DNA of 64,000 nucleotides from JAOUEA01 sp963821925 (lineage in GTDB: Bacteria; Actinomycetota; UBA4738; HRBIN12), in the NCBI GenBank assembly GCA_963821925.1, contig CAWGFO010000009.1, positions 310,001-374,000 of the forward strand, read 5' to 3'. The translations under genes and the position numbers were made by a program. The notes below the pieces were generated by a model. It saw only the letters and a list, made by a program, of their open reading frames with translations, had not been told where the DNA came from and searched no databases. Positions 1-8,305 of the stretch are shown one piece after another (the first letter of the stretch is position 1; each line of letters opens with the position of its first letter).

Positions 1-118
1 CCGGATCCTCGCGATTCTACGTCGGGCGCTCGTACGGTCGTGAACATCGGCTGACCGCGGGTGCCGCTCGTGCACCGGGTGGTCGCGTCCGGCCCGAGAG
101 GTTCATGATGGGGGCCTG

Positions 119-1336
119 ATGGAGCAGATCCCGATCGGCGGCCCGGCACCCGACAACGTCGTGCCCCTGCGTCCGCCGCAACCGGAGGCCCCCACCGGGG
201 TCTCGGAGGCGGCCGAGGACACAGCGGCGCCGGCCACCCAGTTCGACGAGGCCGTCGAGATCGCGGCGCCCGTCCCCGAGCCCCAGGCGAGCTCGCCCGT
301 CCCCGAGCCAGGGGCGGCCGAGGCTCCTCAGGCGCCCGCCCCGGAACCCCGGACCCCAGCCCCGCCGGTGGAGGACGACGAGGAAGAGCTGTCGTGGGAG
401 GAGGTCGTCGCCCGCGATGCCGCGGCCGGGGCCGATGCCGAGGTCGAGGAGGGTCCGCCACCCAACGCCGAGCTCACGCTGATGCTCGAGCAGATCGCGC
501 GCGTGGGGCTGGGCCTGACGGTCGGGGTCGTCGACGCCGTCGCCGGGAGTCTGCGACGCACGGCCGACGAGCAGCCGGGGCCCGACGAGCCGAGGAACGA
601 GCCCGTCGAGGTCCTCACCGGGGCGGCCCTCGGCGCCGCCGCCACGCTCGCCGAGCTGATGGCCAAGGCCGTGGGCGCCGCCTCGGACGCGGTCGAGCCG
701 GTCGCATCGGTGGCCGCGAACCCGCCGTTGCTGGGCGGCCTGTCGCGTGGTGCCGGATCGGCGCTCCGATTCCTCGACGGCACGTGGAAGGCGAGGGAGG
801 CCGACGCCCGTTCCTCCGCCGAGGCGTTCATGAAGGATCTCGTCCCCTCGGTCACGGCCGGCGCCCTGGAGCAGATCGACCTCACGGCGCTGGTCCGAGA
901 GCGGCTCGACATCAACGCGATCGCGGCCGACATCGACCTCGACGCCCTGATCGCGCGGGTCGACATCGACGCGATCGTGGACCGCGTCGACATGGACGCG
1001 CTCGTCGACAAGCTCCCGATCGAGGCCGTGCTCGCCCGCGTGGATCTGAACGCCGTGGCGGACCGGCTCGACGTGGACCGGGTCGCTGAGCGGCTCGACC
1101 TCGAGGCGGTCGTGGCGCGGCTCGACCTGGCGAGCCTGGCGCAGGAGGTGATCGACGAGATCGACCTCCCCGAGATCATCCGGGACTCCTCGGGCGCGAT
1201 GGCGAGCGAGACCGTGCAGGAGGTGCGGGTGCTCGGTATCGGCGCGGACCGGTTCGTGGCCCGCATGGTCGACCGGATCCTGCGCCGCACGCATGACCGG
1301 GACACGTCGGTTCCCGGCCTGGGCGAGGGCGACTGA
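119..1336 (+). CDS. Nonapeptide-repeat hypothetical protein, partner of the RDD protein
   Basis: I do not recognise a named family. The 405-residue product has a long acidic Pro/Glu/Ala-rich N-terminus (about 1-120, probably disordered), a helical middle, and from about residue 253 to 343 tandem nine-residue units of the form [VLI]-D-x-[DNE]-A-[ILV]-x-x-R, followed by a tail with IDLPEII and GAMASETV. No signal peptide or convincing membrane helix is visible. The ATG is chosen because an upstream in-frame ATG at 105 runs straight into a stop. The stop abuts the GTG of the RDD membrane protein with no gap, so the two are translationally linked and may act together at the membrane (inference). 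Proteins with similar D-I-D-A repeats beside RDD genes are, from memory, common in actinobacteria but uncharacterised. Confidence 0.75.
   Translation: MEQIPIGGPAPDNVVPLRPPQPEAPTGVSEAAEDTAAPATQFDEAVEIAAPVPEPQASSPVPEPGAAEAPQAPAPEPRTPAPPVEDDEEELSWEEVVARDAAAGADAEVEEGPPPNAELTLMLEQIARVGLGLTVGVVDAVAGSLRRTADEQPGPDEPRNEPVEVLTGAALGAAATLAELMAKAVGAASDAVEPVASVAANPPLLGGLSRGAGSALRFLDGTWKAREADARSSAEAFMKDLVPSVTAGALEQIDLTALVRERLDINAIAADIDLDALIARVDIDAIVDRVDMDALVDKLPIEAVLARVDLNAVADRLDVDRVAERLDLEAVVARLDLASLAQEVIDEIDLPEIIRDSSGAMASETVQEVRVLGIGADRFVARMVDRILRRTHDRDTSVPGLGEGD
875..1147 (+). repeat. Degenerate 27-bp tandem repeat encoding nine-residue units
   Basis: About ten consecutive 27-nt units encode peptides such as IDLDALIAR, VDIDAIVDR, VDMDALVDK, VDLNAVADR and LDLEAVVAR. 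Spacing is nine residues (ten in the first unit). The hydrophobic/Asp/Arg periodicity suggests short stacked amphipathic helices. Divergence between units points to an old protein repeat rather than a recent DNA satellite. Confidence 0.8.
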
Positions 1337-1990
1337 GTGGCGAACGAGGTGCAGACGCAGACCCGCCCGCATGTCCGCTCGGTGCTGCCTCCTGCGGCGT
1401 ACGAGGTCCAGGGCCAGCGGGCCGGGGTGGTCACCCGCACGATCGTGATGGTGGTCGATGCGGCCGTGGTCGCCGCCACGATCGGCGTCGCGTACCTCGT
1501 ATTCGCGGCCGTGCGGTTCATGCGGCGCCCGGTGAACTTCTCGTGGCCGACGGTCACGTTCGGCACCGTGATCGTGGCGTCGGTGGTCGTCTGCGTTCTG
1601 TACCTCACCCTGACGTGGTCCGCGACCGGGCGGTCGGTCGGTAAGCGGCTCTTCGGCCTCCGTGTGGTCGGGCGCGACGGTGAGCGGCTCCACCTGATCC
1701 GGGCGTTCCTGCGGGCCGTCACCTGCACCCTCTTCCCGCTGCTGATGTACTGGGCGGCGATCAGCTCGCAGAACCGCTCGGTCCAGGACCTGGTGCTGCG
1801 GACCTCCGTGATCTACGACTGGCGCTCACGCGGGCGGGTGACCCGGTCGCCCGAGGCCGGGCGGGCCGGAGCCGGGGCCGACGCCTCAGGTGAGGACGCG
1901 GTCGGCGCCGGCGTAGACGTTGCAGCGCCCGTCGCGGACGAAGCCGACGATCGTCATGCCGAGCCGCTCCCCCGCCTCGACGGCGAGTGA
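1337..1990 (+). CDS. RDD family membrane protein
   Basis: This 217-residue integral membrane protein of the RDD family (function mostly unknown; some members are implicated in ion transport) has helices at about 35-60, 71-94 and 120-139. Family hallmarks are the Arg/Asp of helix 1 (VTRTIVMVVDAA), the loop GRSVGKRLFGLRVV near 96-109 and SVQDLVLRTSVIYD near 150-163. It starts with GTG immediately after the stop of the repeat protein, so the pair is an operon. The last 50 residues are low-complexity Ala/Gly/Asp, and the final 105 nt overlap the convergent fdhD gene; this tail is probably a non-conserved extension. Confidence 0.85.
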   Translation: MANEVQTQTRPHVRSVLPPAAYEVQGQRAGVVTRTIVMVVDAAVVAATIGVAYLVFAAVRFMRRPVNFSWPTVTFGTVIVASVVVCVLYLTLTWSATGRSVGKRLFGLRVVGRDGERLHLIRAFLRAVTCTLFPLLMYWAAISSQNRSVQDLVLRTSVIYDWRSRGRVTRSPEAGRAGAGADASGEDAVGAGVDVAAPVADEADDRHAEPLPRLDGE

Positions 1991-2725
1991 CGACGGCGCG
2001 CTGACGGCGCTCACGATCGGGATCCCGGCCACGGCGGCCTTCTGCACGATCTCGAAGCTGGCGCGCCCGCTGACCTGGAGTACGTGGTCCATGAGCGGGA
2101 TGCGGCCGGCGAGCACCTGCTCACCGATCACCTTGTCCACCGCGTTGTGGCGGCCGACGTCCTCGCGGAGGGTGACGAGCTCGCCCTCGGCGGTGAACAA
2201 CCCCGCCGCGTGGAGTCCGCCGGTCCGATCGAAGACCTTCTGTTTGGCCCGGAGCGCCTCGGGGAGCCCGATCAGGACCTCAGCGCGGACCTGCGGGCCC
2301 TCGGCGACGGGCGTGCACCGCACCGCGACGTCGTCGAGCGCCGCCTTCCCGCAGATCCCGCACGACGACGTGGCGAAGAAGTTGCGCCTGAGCGCCGCCG
2401 CGTCGAACGGGCGGTCGAGTGTGACCGTCACGACGTTGAAACGCTGTGACTCGTCATCGAGGTCGTCGCAGTAGGCGACCCGGCGCACGTCGCCGGGCGC
2501 GATCAGCCCTTCGGTGAACAGGAACCCCACCGCCAACTCGTAGTCGCCGCCCGGCGTGCGCATCGTGACGGCGACCTGGGCCGCCTCCTGCCCCGGGCCG
2601 CCGGCCCGGATCTCCATCGGCTCCTCGGTCGCGAGGGTGTCGGGACGTTCCGACCGCACGCCGTCGTTGACCGCCACGACCCTCACCGGGGTCTGGTTGC
2701 GGCGGACGGGGGCGTCGGGGGACAT
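1886..2725 (-). CDS. fdhD: Formate dehydrogenase accessory sulfurtransferase FdhD
   Basis: FdhD carries sulfur from a cysteine desulfurase to the molybdenum/tungsten-bis-MGD cofactor of formate dehydrogenases. The 279-residue length is typical. The two reactive cysteines are C122 and C125 in SSCGICGKAAL, and the family signature VGRHNAVDKVIG follows. The ATG is fixed by a -10 element six bases upstream. No formate dehydrogenase lies in the window, so the client enzyme is elsewhere. The formate-THF ligase 0.7 kb away is consistent with formate as an intermediate (inference). The 3' end overlaps the RDD gene by 105 nt on the opposite strand. Confidence 0.93.
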   Translation of the reverse strand: MSPDAPVRRNQTPVRVVAVNDGVRSERPDTLATEEPMEIRAGGPGQEAAQVAVTMRTPGGDYELAVGFLFTEGLIAPGDVRRVAYCDDLDDESQRFNVVTVTLDRPFDAAALRRNFFATSSCGICGKAALDDVAVRCTPVAEGPQVRAEVLIGLPEALRAKQKVFDRTGGLHAAGLFTAEGELVTLREDVGRHNAVDKVIGEQVLAGRIPLMDHVLQVSGRASFEIVQKAAVAGIPIVSAVSAPSSLAVEAGERLGMTIVGFVRDGRCNVYAGADRVLT

Positions 2726-2731
2726 GGGCCC

Positions 2732-2737
2732 AGCCTA
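2732..2737 (-). promoter_or_regulatory. -10 element TAGGCT, leaderless promoter of fdhD
   Basis: Read on the minus strand, TAGGCT lies exactly 6 nt before the fdhD ATG, placing transcription start at or next to the start codon. No Shine-Dalgarno sequence precedes the gene. Confidence 0.6.
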
Positions 2738-2856
2738 AGGGGCATCCGCGGAACGGGTCCAACGTCCCGAGGGCCGGCCACGTGTCGGACGTAGCGTGGG
2801 GATGCGGGGCGCCGCCGCCGCACGCGCGGCGACCCACGAGCGAGAGGAGGCACCGC

Positions 2857-3294
2857 ATGACGATCGGACCGTTGGAGCTACTGGTGATCGGCTACGAGGG
2901 GAGGGCGATCCCCGAGCGGATCGGCCACGAGCTGGGCGCCTTGGAGCACGCGGGCTCGGTCCGCATCGTGGACCTCGCCGTGATCGCCGAGGAGGAGGGC
3001 GTGCCGTCCGTGCGGCCGGCCCGAGAGCTGAGCGACGAGGAGCTCCGGCCCTTCGTGGGCGCCTTGGGCGACCTGATGGGGCTGCTCCACCCCGAGGAGC
3101 TCGAGCGGGCGGTCGCGTCGCTCCCCGGCGGCGGACGGGCCGTCGTCGTGCTCGTCGAGCACACGTGGGCTACCGGAGTCCGCGATGCCCTGGCTCATAC
3201 CGGCGCCACGCTCCTGATCGATGAACTCCTCTCCCACGAGGCGGTCGAGGCGCGGAACGCCGAGCTCGCCGAGCTCGAGCTGGTCGGCGAGTAA
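2857..3294 (+). CDS. DUF6325 family protein
   Basis: This 145-residue cytoplasmic protein resembles the small actinobacterial DUF6325/DUF1269-like family. Its N-terminus is MTIGPLELLVIGYEG, followed by a second half with VVVLVEHTWATGVRDALAHTGATLLIDELL. It looks like a duplicated ferredoxin-like alpha/beta fold with no catalytic motif that I can see. The ATG is preferred over in-frame codons further up because GAGAGGAGG sits 6 nt before it. It is divergent from fdhD and precedes fhs. Function is unknown; relatives are often called stress-associated only by context. Confidence 0.75.
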   Translation: MTIGPLELLVIGYEGRAIPERIGHELGALEHAGSVRIVDLAVIAEEEGVPSVRPARELSDEELRPFVGALGDLMGLLHPEELERAVASLPGGGRAVVVLVEHTWATGVRDALAHTGATLLIDELLSHEAVEARNAELAELELVGE

Positions 3295-3394
3295 CCGCAC
3301 CCAGCGGCGCACCGCCACGGACCGCTGACCGCGGGTCGCGGACGGCGCAACGAGGGTTTGGATTCCGCAGGCCCTCGGTCGTATCGTCCGGGGC

Positions 3395-3412
3395 GGCCCG
3401 CGCGCGCGGGCC
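3395..3412 (+). terminator. GC hairpin before fhs (terminator or 5' leader stem)
   Basis: A perfect 18-nt palindrome, GGCCCGCGC/GCGCGGGCC, is followed by TTT. It lies between the DUF6325 stop and the fhs ribosome site. It may terminate the upstream transcript. Alternatively, since a possible -10 (TATCGT, 3382..3387) lies just before it, it may form the first stem of the fhs mRNA. Confidence 0.4.
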
Positions 3413-3445
3413 TTTCGAACGACCGACCCGGAAGGACCGCGCCCC

Positions 3446-5116
3446 ATGAAGTCAGGACTCGAGATCGCGCAGGACGCCGTCCTGCAGCCCGTCGCCGATA
3501 TCGCCGCCTCGGCGGGCATCCAGGACGACGAGCTGGAGCAGTTCGGCCGGTACCGCGCGAAGATCGAGCTCTCGCTGCTCGACCGCCTGAAGGATCGTCC
3601 CGACGGCAAGCTGGTCCTCACCACCGCGATCACGCCCACGAAGGCCGGCGAGGGCAAGACCACCACGAGCGTGTCCCTGACCCAAGGGCTCGGCAAGATC
3701 GGCAAGGACGTGATGCTCTGCCTCCGCGAGCCCAGCATGGGCCCGGTCTTCGGCATCAAGGGCGGCGGCAACGGCGGCGGCTACGCGCAGGTCGTGCCGA
3801 TGGAGGAGATCAACCTCCACTTCAACGGGGACTTCCACGCGGTGACGGCCGCGCACAACCTGCTGGCGGCCGCACTCGACGCGTCGATCTACAACGGGAA
3901 CCCGCTGAACATCGACCCGCAGACGATCACGTGGCCCCGCACGATGGACATGAACGACCGGGAGCTGCGCTACACGGTGGTCGGCCTGGGCGGTCGCGTC
4001 CACGGGGTGCCGCGCGAGAACTCGTTCGTGATCACCGCCGCCTCGGAAGTGATGGCCGTCTTCGCGCTCGCGAGCGACCTGCAGGACCTCCGCGCGCGCC
4101 TCGGCCGGATCCAGGTTGCCTCCACCCACGACGGCGCGCCTGTCACGGCCGACGACCTCAGGGCGGGCGGGGCGATGACGGTGATCATGAAGGACGCGAT
4201 CAAGCCGAACCTGGTCCAGACCCTGGAGGGTCAGCCCGTGCTGATCCATGCCGGGCCGTTCGGCAACATCGCGCACGCGAACAACTCGATCATCGAGGAC
4301 CGTGTGGCGCTGAAGCTCGCCGACTACGTCGTCACGGAGGCCGGCTTCGGGAGCGACCTCGGGTTCCAGAAGTTCTGCGACATCGTCTGCCGCTTCGGCG
4401 GGTTCGCGCCGAGCGCCGCCGTGCTCGTCACCACGGTCCGCGCCACGAAGTCGCACGGCGGGATGCCCTTCGCCGACCTCGGCAACGAGGACCTGGACGC
4501 GCTCCGCCGCGGCGCCGACAACCTCAGCGCCCACATCGAGATCATCCGCGCCTACGGGGTCCCCTGCGTGGTCTCGATCAACAACTTCCCGACCGACACC
4601 GACGCCGAGATCGCGTTGATCGAGGAACTCGCGGTCCAGGCCGGAGCCGAGACCGTGGTCGTGAACCGCGCGTTCGCTCAAGGCGGCGACGGCGCCGTCG
4701 ACCTCGCGAACGCCGTCGTGGAGGCGTGTGAGCAGCCGAACGCGTTCTCCTTCCTCACGCCCGACGGCGCCGGGCTCCGCGAGCAGATCGAGGCGATCGC
4801 GACCAGGCTCTACGGCGCCGAGGGCGTCGATTACCTCCCGCAGGCCGAGAAGGACCTGGCGCGGATGGAGGAGCTCGGGTTCGGGAACGTGCCGGTGTGC
4901 ATGGCGAAGACCCACCTCTCGCTCAGCCACGACCCGCTGATGCTGAACCGGCCGGCCGGATACCGCCTGCCGGTCCGCGGCGTCGTGCCGAGCGCCGGAG
5001 CGGGCTTCGTCGTGGTGCTCTGCGGCGACATGCAGCGGATGCCCGGACTGGGCAAGACGCCCGCCTTCCAGCAGGTCGACATCGACGCCGACGGCCGGAC
5101 CGTGGGCCTGTTCTAG
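3446..5116 (+). CDS. fhs: Formate--tetrahydrofolate ligase
   Basis: Fhs (EC 6.3.4.3) makes 10-formyl-THF from formate, THF and ATP and can run backwards to recover ATP. The 556-residue length is normal. The ATP loop TPTKAGEGKTTTS lies at 63-75 and further family blocks are GGGNGGGYAQVVPMEEIN and FVVVLCGDMQRMPGLGKTPA near the C-terminus. The ATG follows GGAAGGA at a good distance. It opens a run of folate genes that continues on the other strand with the cyclodeaminase and formiminotransferase, so it probably either feeds formate into C1 metabolism or drains C1 units to formate. No folate riboswitch was recognised upstream. Confidence 0.97.
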   Translation: MKSGLEIAQDAVLQPVADIAASAGIQDDELEQFGRYRAKIELSLLDRLKDRPDGKLVLTTAITPTKAGEGKTTTSVSLTQGLGKIGKDVMLCLREPSMGPVFGIKGGGNGGGYAQVVPMEEINLHFNGDFHAVTAAHNLLAAALDASIYNGNPLNIDPQTITWPRTMDMNDRELRYTVVGLGGRVHGVPRENSFVITAASEVMAVFALASDLQDLRARLGRIQVASTHDGAPVTADDLRAGGAMTVIMKDAIKPNLVQTLEGQPVLIHAGPFGNIAHANNSIIEDRVALKLADYVVTEAGFGSDLGFQKFCDIVCRFGGFAPSAAVLVTTVRATKSHGGMPFADLGNEDLDALRRGADNLSAHIEIIRAYGVPCVVSINNFPTDTDAEIALIEELAVQAGAETVVVNRAFAQGGDGAVDLANAVVEACEQPNAFSFLTPDGAGLREQIEAIATRLYGAEGVDYLPQAEKDLARMEELGFGNVPVCMAKTHLSLSHDPLMLNRPAGYRLPVRGVVPSAGAGFVVVLCGDMQRMPGLGKTPAFQQVDIDADGRTVGLF

Positions 5117-5120
5117 CGGG

Positions 5121-5531
5121 TCACGCCTCGGGGGGCATCACGCAGAACTCGTTCCCCTCGGGGTCGAGCATCACCGCCCAGACGTTGCCGCCATCCTCGG
5201 CCCAGTTGCGCAACGTGGCGCCCAGTCCCTCGAGGCGGATCACCTCGTCGTCCACGGTCTCATCGGCCACCACGTCGAGGTGCACACGGTTCTTCCCCAT
5301 CTTGCCCTCGGGCACCTCGGTGAAGAAGAGCACGGGCAGCCCCGGCGCCTCGTCCTCGGGCGGCTCGACCATCACGCTGGGGTCGTCCTCGGGATCGTGG
5401 ACGCCCTTGTCGGCGAGCCGTTCGAGCTCATCCCGGTCGTAGGGGGCGACGCGCCAGCCGAGGGCCGCCGCCCAGAAGCGCGCGAGCGGCGCCGCGTCCT
5501 CGCAGTCGAAGACCACCGCGTCGATCCTCAT
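5121..5531 (-). CDS. VOC/glyoxalase-like protein
   Basis: This 136-residue single-domain vicinal-oxygen-chelate fold protein has the start MRIDAVVFDCEDAAPLARFWAAALGW, NRVHLDVVADE in the middle and the end VWAVMLDPEGNEFCVMPPE. The pattern matches the actinobacterial branch annotated as glyoxalase or bleomycin-resistance-like, whose substrates are unknown. The ATG is set by a TAGGCT element 8 nt upstream. It is convergent with fhs, with only 4 nt between the stops. Whether it binds metal cannot be read securely. Confidence 0.85.
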   Translation of the reverse strand: MRIDAVVFDCEDAAPLARFWAAALGWRVAPYDRDELERLADKGVHDPEDDPSVMVEPPEDEAPGLPVLFFTEVPEGKMGKNRVHLDVVADETVDDEVIRLEGLGATLRNWAEDGGNVWAVMLDPEGNEFCVMPPEA

Positions 5532-5539
5532 GGACCGCG

Positions 5540-5545
5540 AGCCTA
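5540..5545 (-). promoter_or_regulatory. -10 element TAGGCT, leaderless promoter of the VOC gene
   Basis: Minus-strand TAGGCT ends 8 nt before the ATG, with no ribosome-binding sequence between. It uses the same hexamer as fdhD and several other genes here. Confidence 0.55.
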
Positions 5546-5557
5546 CGCCCGCTGCAC

Positions 5558-6190
5558 CTACCGGGGAAGCCGAAGCTGGAACGCCGTCAGCGTCTCCCTC
5601 AGGAGATGGTCGGCACGATCCTTCAGGCCGGCGAGCTCGTCGAGCATCCCGACCCGTCTCGACTCGTCCTTGAACGCGCTCGCGTTGATCTCGACGTTCG
5701 CGATCGCGCAGAGCGCGCCGCAATACAGGGACGCGGCCGCGCTGAGGCCGTCGGAGGCCGCCTGCGGGTTCCCCATCGCCGTCGCGTCCTCCGCGAGCTG
5801 CATCAGATGCACCGCCTTGCGCGCCACCTCCTGCGGCACGGCCGCGGCCTCCGCGTAGCCGGCCTGGATCGCCGCCGAGCGTGCCGCCTTCTCCTCGTCG
5901 GTCTCCTTCGGCATCTTGAAGGCGGCCATCACCCCGTCGAACGCGTGCGCATCGGTGTCGGCCAGTTCGAGGAACTCCGCGCGCGCCGCGTCGGCGGCCA
6001 GGATCAGGCCGTTCATCCGGTCTTCCACATCCTCGAAGCCTGGTTTGCCGACCGTGAGTCGGCCCACCATCGCGATCATCGCGGCGCCGTTCGCGGCCGA
6101 GAGCGCCGCCACCGCGCCGCCACCCGGTGTGGGCGAGGACGAGGCCAGCGTCTCCAGGAACTCCGCGACGGTCATCCCGGCCATGCTCAT
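5558..6190 (-). CDS. fchA: Formimidoyl-THF cyclodeaminase / methenyl-THF cyclohydrolase family
   Basis: This 210-residue, all-helical FTCD_C-family protein matches the C-terminal half of mammalian formiminotransferase-cyclodeaminase and the stand-alone FchA enzymes. Cyclodeaminases convert 5-formimino-THF to 5,10-methenyl-THF plus ammonia; FchA members hydrolyse methenyl-THF. The early signature SSPTPGGGAVAALSAANGAAM and later TAMGNPQAASDG are visible. Its ATG overlaps the stop of the formiminotransferase by 4 nt (ATGA), which favours the cyclodeaminase role. The sequence cannot decide between deaminase and cyclohydrolase activity. Confidence 0.9.
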   Translation of the reverse strand: MSMAGMTVAEFLETLASSSPTPGGGAVAALSAANGAAMIAMVGRLTVGKPGFEDVEDRMNGLILAADAARAEFLELADTDAHAFDGVMAAFKMPKETDEEKAARSAAIQAGYAEAAAVPQEVARKAVHLMQLAEDATAMGNPQAASDGLSAAASLYCGALCAIANVEINASAFKDESRRVGMLDELAGLKDRADHLLRETLTAFQLRLPR

Positions 6191-7107
6191 GAGGGCTCCT
6201 CGTCCGCGGCCTCCAGCAGCCGCTCCAGCACCTGCCGCCCCGGGTCGAAGCCCGCGAGCCGAAGGTGGTCGACGTCGTCGGCGCCGAGCGCCGCCTCGGG
6301 CACCAGCCCGACGATCTCGCTCTCGGTGATCGCCATCCCGCGCTCCCCGGCCAGTCGGGCGACCTCGTCGAACGCGGAGCGGAGCCCGGTGACCTCGTGG
6401 TCCACGAGGTTCATCGAGACGGTGACGATCCCTCCCCGCTCGGGCACCGCGAACCCGATCGCGCGCACGGCCGGGAGCCCGCCGGACGATTCCCGGATCG
6501 CCTTCGCGATCTCCTTGGCGGCGTCCTCGTCGCGTCCGTCCAGGTACACGTTGAACGCGACCAGTGGCTTGCGGGCGCCGACCGCGGTAGCCCCGGCACG
6601 TCCCAGCTCGTGCGGTCCGAAGTCGGGGAGCCGCTCCCCGCGGGCGACCGCCTCGCGCAGCCCCTCGAACTCCCCCTTGCGGACCGCGGCCAGCGAGGCG
6701 CGCTCCGGTGTGAGCGCCGCGCGATCGTAGAGATAGACGGGGACGCCGAGGGTCTCGGCCATCTCGGCCCCGAAGCGCCGGGCGAGCGAGACGCAGTCGT
6801 CCATCGAGACGCCGCGCACCGGCATGAACGGGATCACGTCGGCGGCACCCATCCGGGGGTGGCCGCCCGCATGCCTCGTCATGTCGATCAGCTCGACCGC
6901 CCGGGCGGCGCCCGCCATCGCGCTCCGGGAGACCGCGTCGGCGTCGCCGAGCACCGTGGTATCGAGCCGGTGGTGGTCGGGGTCGGCTTCGGCGTAGACG
7001 ACCCGGGCGCCCGGGACGTGCAACGCCCCGACGATCGCGTCGATCACGTCGCGGTCGCGGCCCTCGCTGAAGTTCGGCACCACGCCGACGATCGCGTCGA
7101 TCCCCAT
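6187..7107 (-). CDS. ftcD: Glutamate formimidoyltransferase
   Basis: FtcD transfers the formimino group of N-formimino-glutamate to THF, the last C1-yielding step of histidine degradation. The 306-residue length fits stand-alone enzymes. The N-terminal VPNFSEGR (10-17) and the catalytic region RHAGGHPRMGAADVIPF (78-94, H83 as likely base) are intact. It is the first gene of a two-gene operon with the cyclodeaminase and has its own -10 box. No hutH, hutU or hutI occurs in the window, so the formimino-glutamate source is elsewhere, or purine catabolism supplies formimino groups. Confidence 0.93.
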   Translation of the reverse strand: MGIDAIVGVVPNFSEGRDRDVIDAIVGALHVPGARVVYAEADPDHHRLDTTVLGDADAVSRSAMAGAARAVELIDMTRHAGGHPRMGAADVIPFMPVRGVSMDDCVSLARRFGAEMAETLGVPVYLYDRAALTPERASLAAVRKGEFEGLREAVARGERLPDFGPHELGRAGATAVGARKPLVAFNVYLDGRDEDAAKEIAKAIRESSGGLPAVRAIGFAVPERGGIVTVSMNLVDHEVTGLRSAFDEVARLAGERGMAITESEIVGLVPEAALGADDVDHLRLAGFDPGRQVLERLLEAADEEPS

Positions 7108-7115
7108 AGGGCTTG

Positions 7116-7121
7116 AGGATA
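7116..7121 (-). promoter_or_regulatory. -10 element TATCCT, leaderless promoter of ftcD
   Basis: Minus-strand TATCCT lies 8 nt before the ftcD ATG, so the transcript probably begins at the start codon. Confidence 0.5.
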
Positions 7122-7124
7122 CGA

Positions 7125-7138
7125 CGGGGGCGCCCCCG
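7125..7138 (-). terminator. GC-rich dyad after the GcvT-like gene
   Basis: The perfect dyad CGGGGG-CG-CCCCCG sits between the 3' end of the GcvT-like gene (7175) and the ftcD promoter. It could end the upstream transcript. There is no T-run, so Rho-independent action is uncertain. Confidence 0.35.
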
Positions 7139-7174
7139 GCACGGAGACGCCCCGTCGATCCCGTCCGCGGTTGC

Positions 7175-8269
7175 TCAGGCGCGCGGCTTCTTCTTCTCGG
7201 GGTCGTACGGGCTCTGGACGTCGACCGTGGCCGGCGCCGTGCCGCCCTCGACCGCGACCTCCACCTTCTCGCCGTCGGTCGCGACGTCGGCGTTCAGGAT
7301 CGCCAACGCGATCGTGCCGAGGCGCGGGCTGGCCGCGGGTGAGGTCACCACGCCTACCTCGGCGCCGTCCTTCGTCACGGCCGCGCCGTAGTCCGGCACG
7401 GCGTCGCCCTCGATCCGGAGCGACTTGAACCGCTTCGGCGGGTTGGCCCCGTACGCGGCGAGCGCCCCGGCGCCCACGCACTCCGTGTCGGTCTTGATGA
7501 AGCGGTCCATCGACAGGTCGTAGGGACTGATCTCACCCGGGTTGTAGTCGACGGCGATGATGATCAGCCCGACCTCGGTGCGAGCCAGATCCACCGCCGT
7601 GAGCCCGAACGGCACTCCGCCCGCGGCGATCAGCGCCTCCCAGATCTCGACCGCATCCTCGGGCTGGCACACCACTTCGTAGCCCTTCTCACCGGAGAAC
7701 CCGGTCCGCAGCACCCAGACGTCCTTGCCGGCGACCGTGGTCGGCTCAGGCCAGAAGCGGAAGTACCGCAGGTCGCTCAGATCGCGCCCGGTGAGGCCCT
7801 GCAACGTCGCCTGCGAGGTCGGCCCCTGGACCGCGATCATCGCGAGGTCGGCCGTCTTGTGGGCCACCTGCGCATCGAGCCCGCCGGCCGTCTCACGGAA
7901 CCAGTCCTCGATCCCGGCCGAGTTGATCATCATCCAGAACGTCTGGTCGTCGTGCTTGTAGACGTTGCCGTCATCGATCATCGTGCCGTCGGCGTTCACG
8001 AAGGCGCCGTAGCGGACCTGGCCCGCTTCCATCCCGGCGAGCGAGTTCGTGAAGCGGCGCTGTACCAGGCGCCCGGCGTCGGGACCCGTGACCTCGTACT
8101 TGCAGGTCGAGAAGAGGTCCCAGATGCCGGTGCCCGTGCGGATCGCCTCGTACTCGTCCTTCGGGTCCGTGCCCTCGTCCATCATCCAGGGCCAGCCGTC
8201 CTCCCACAGGAACTCGGCGCCCTTGGCGACGTGCCAGTCGTGCAGCGGTGAGCGGTTCTCCTCGGTCAT
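7175..8269 (-). CDS. GcvT-fold THF-dependent methyltransferase/demethylase, paralogue 1
   Basis: This 364-residue protein has the glycine-cleavage T-protein fold: N-terminal folate-binding GCV_T domain to about 260, then the GCV_T_C beta-barrel. The folate/catalytic acidic pair is D99-D100 in GTMIDDGNVY, and LRTGFSGEKGYEV is the other family block. It is shorter and more divergent than true GcvT, and no gcvH or gcvP is present. It is therefore more likely a demethylase moving methyl or methylene groups from an N-, S- or O-methyl substrate to THF (inference). The start has GGAGGAGG upstream. It follows its paralogue by 36 nt. Confidence 0.82.
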   Translation of the reverse strand: MTEENRSPLHDWHVAKGAEFLWEDGWPWMMDEGTDPKDEYEAIRTGTGIWDLFSTCKYEVTGPDAGRLVQRRFTNSLAGMEAGQVRYGAFVNADGTMIDDGNVYKHDDQTFWMMINSAGIEDWFRETAGGLDAQVAHKTADLAMIAVQGPTSQATLQGLTGRDLSDLRYFRFWPEPTTVAGKDVWVLRTGFSGEKGYEVVCQPEDAVEIWEALIAAGGVPFGLTAVDLARTEVGLIIIAVDYNPGEISPYDLSMDRFIKTDTECVGAGALAAYGANPPKRFKSLRIEGDAVPDYGAAVTKDGAEVGVVTSPAASPRLGTIALAILNADVATDGEKVEVAVEGGTAPATVDVQSPYDPEKKKPRA

Positions 8270-8305
8270 GCCGTGTGCCTCCTCCGTGCTGTCGGTCCGA
8301 CCGCG

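Noticed and set aside
1..118. Possible 3' ends of an upstream gene, one frame ending in TGATG overlap with the first gene
   Set aside because: All three forward frames give short peptides without recognisable sequence; codon pattern does not choose between them.
3295..3445. Tetrahydrofolate riboswitch before fhs
   Set aside because: The only structure is a simple GC palindrome; the conserved THF-aptamer elements are not visible.
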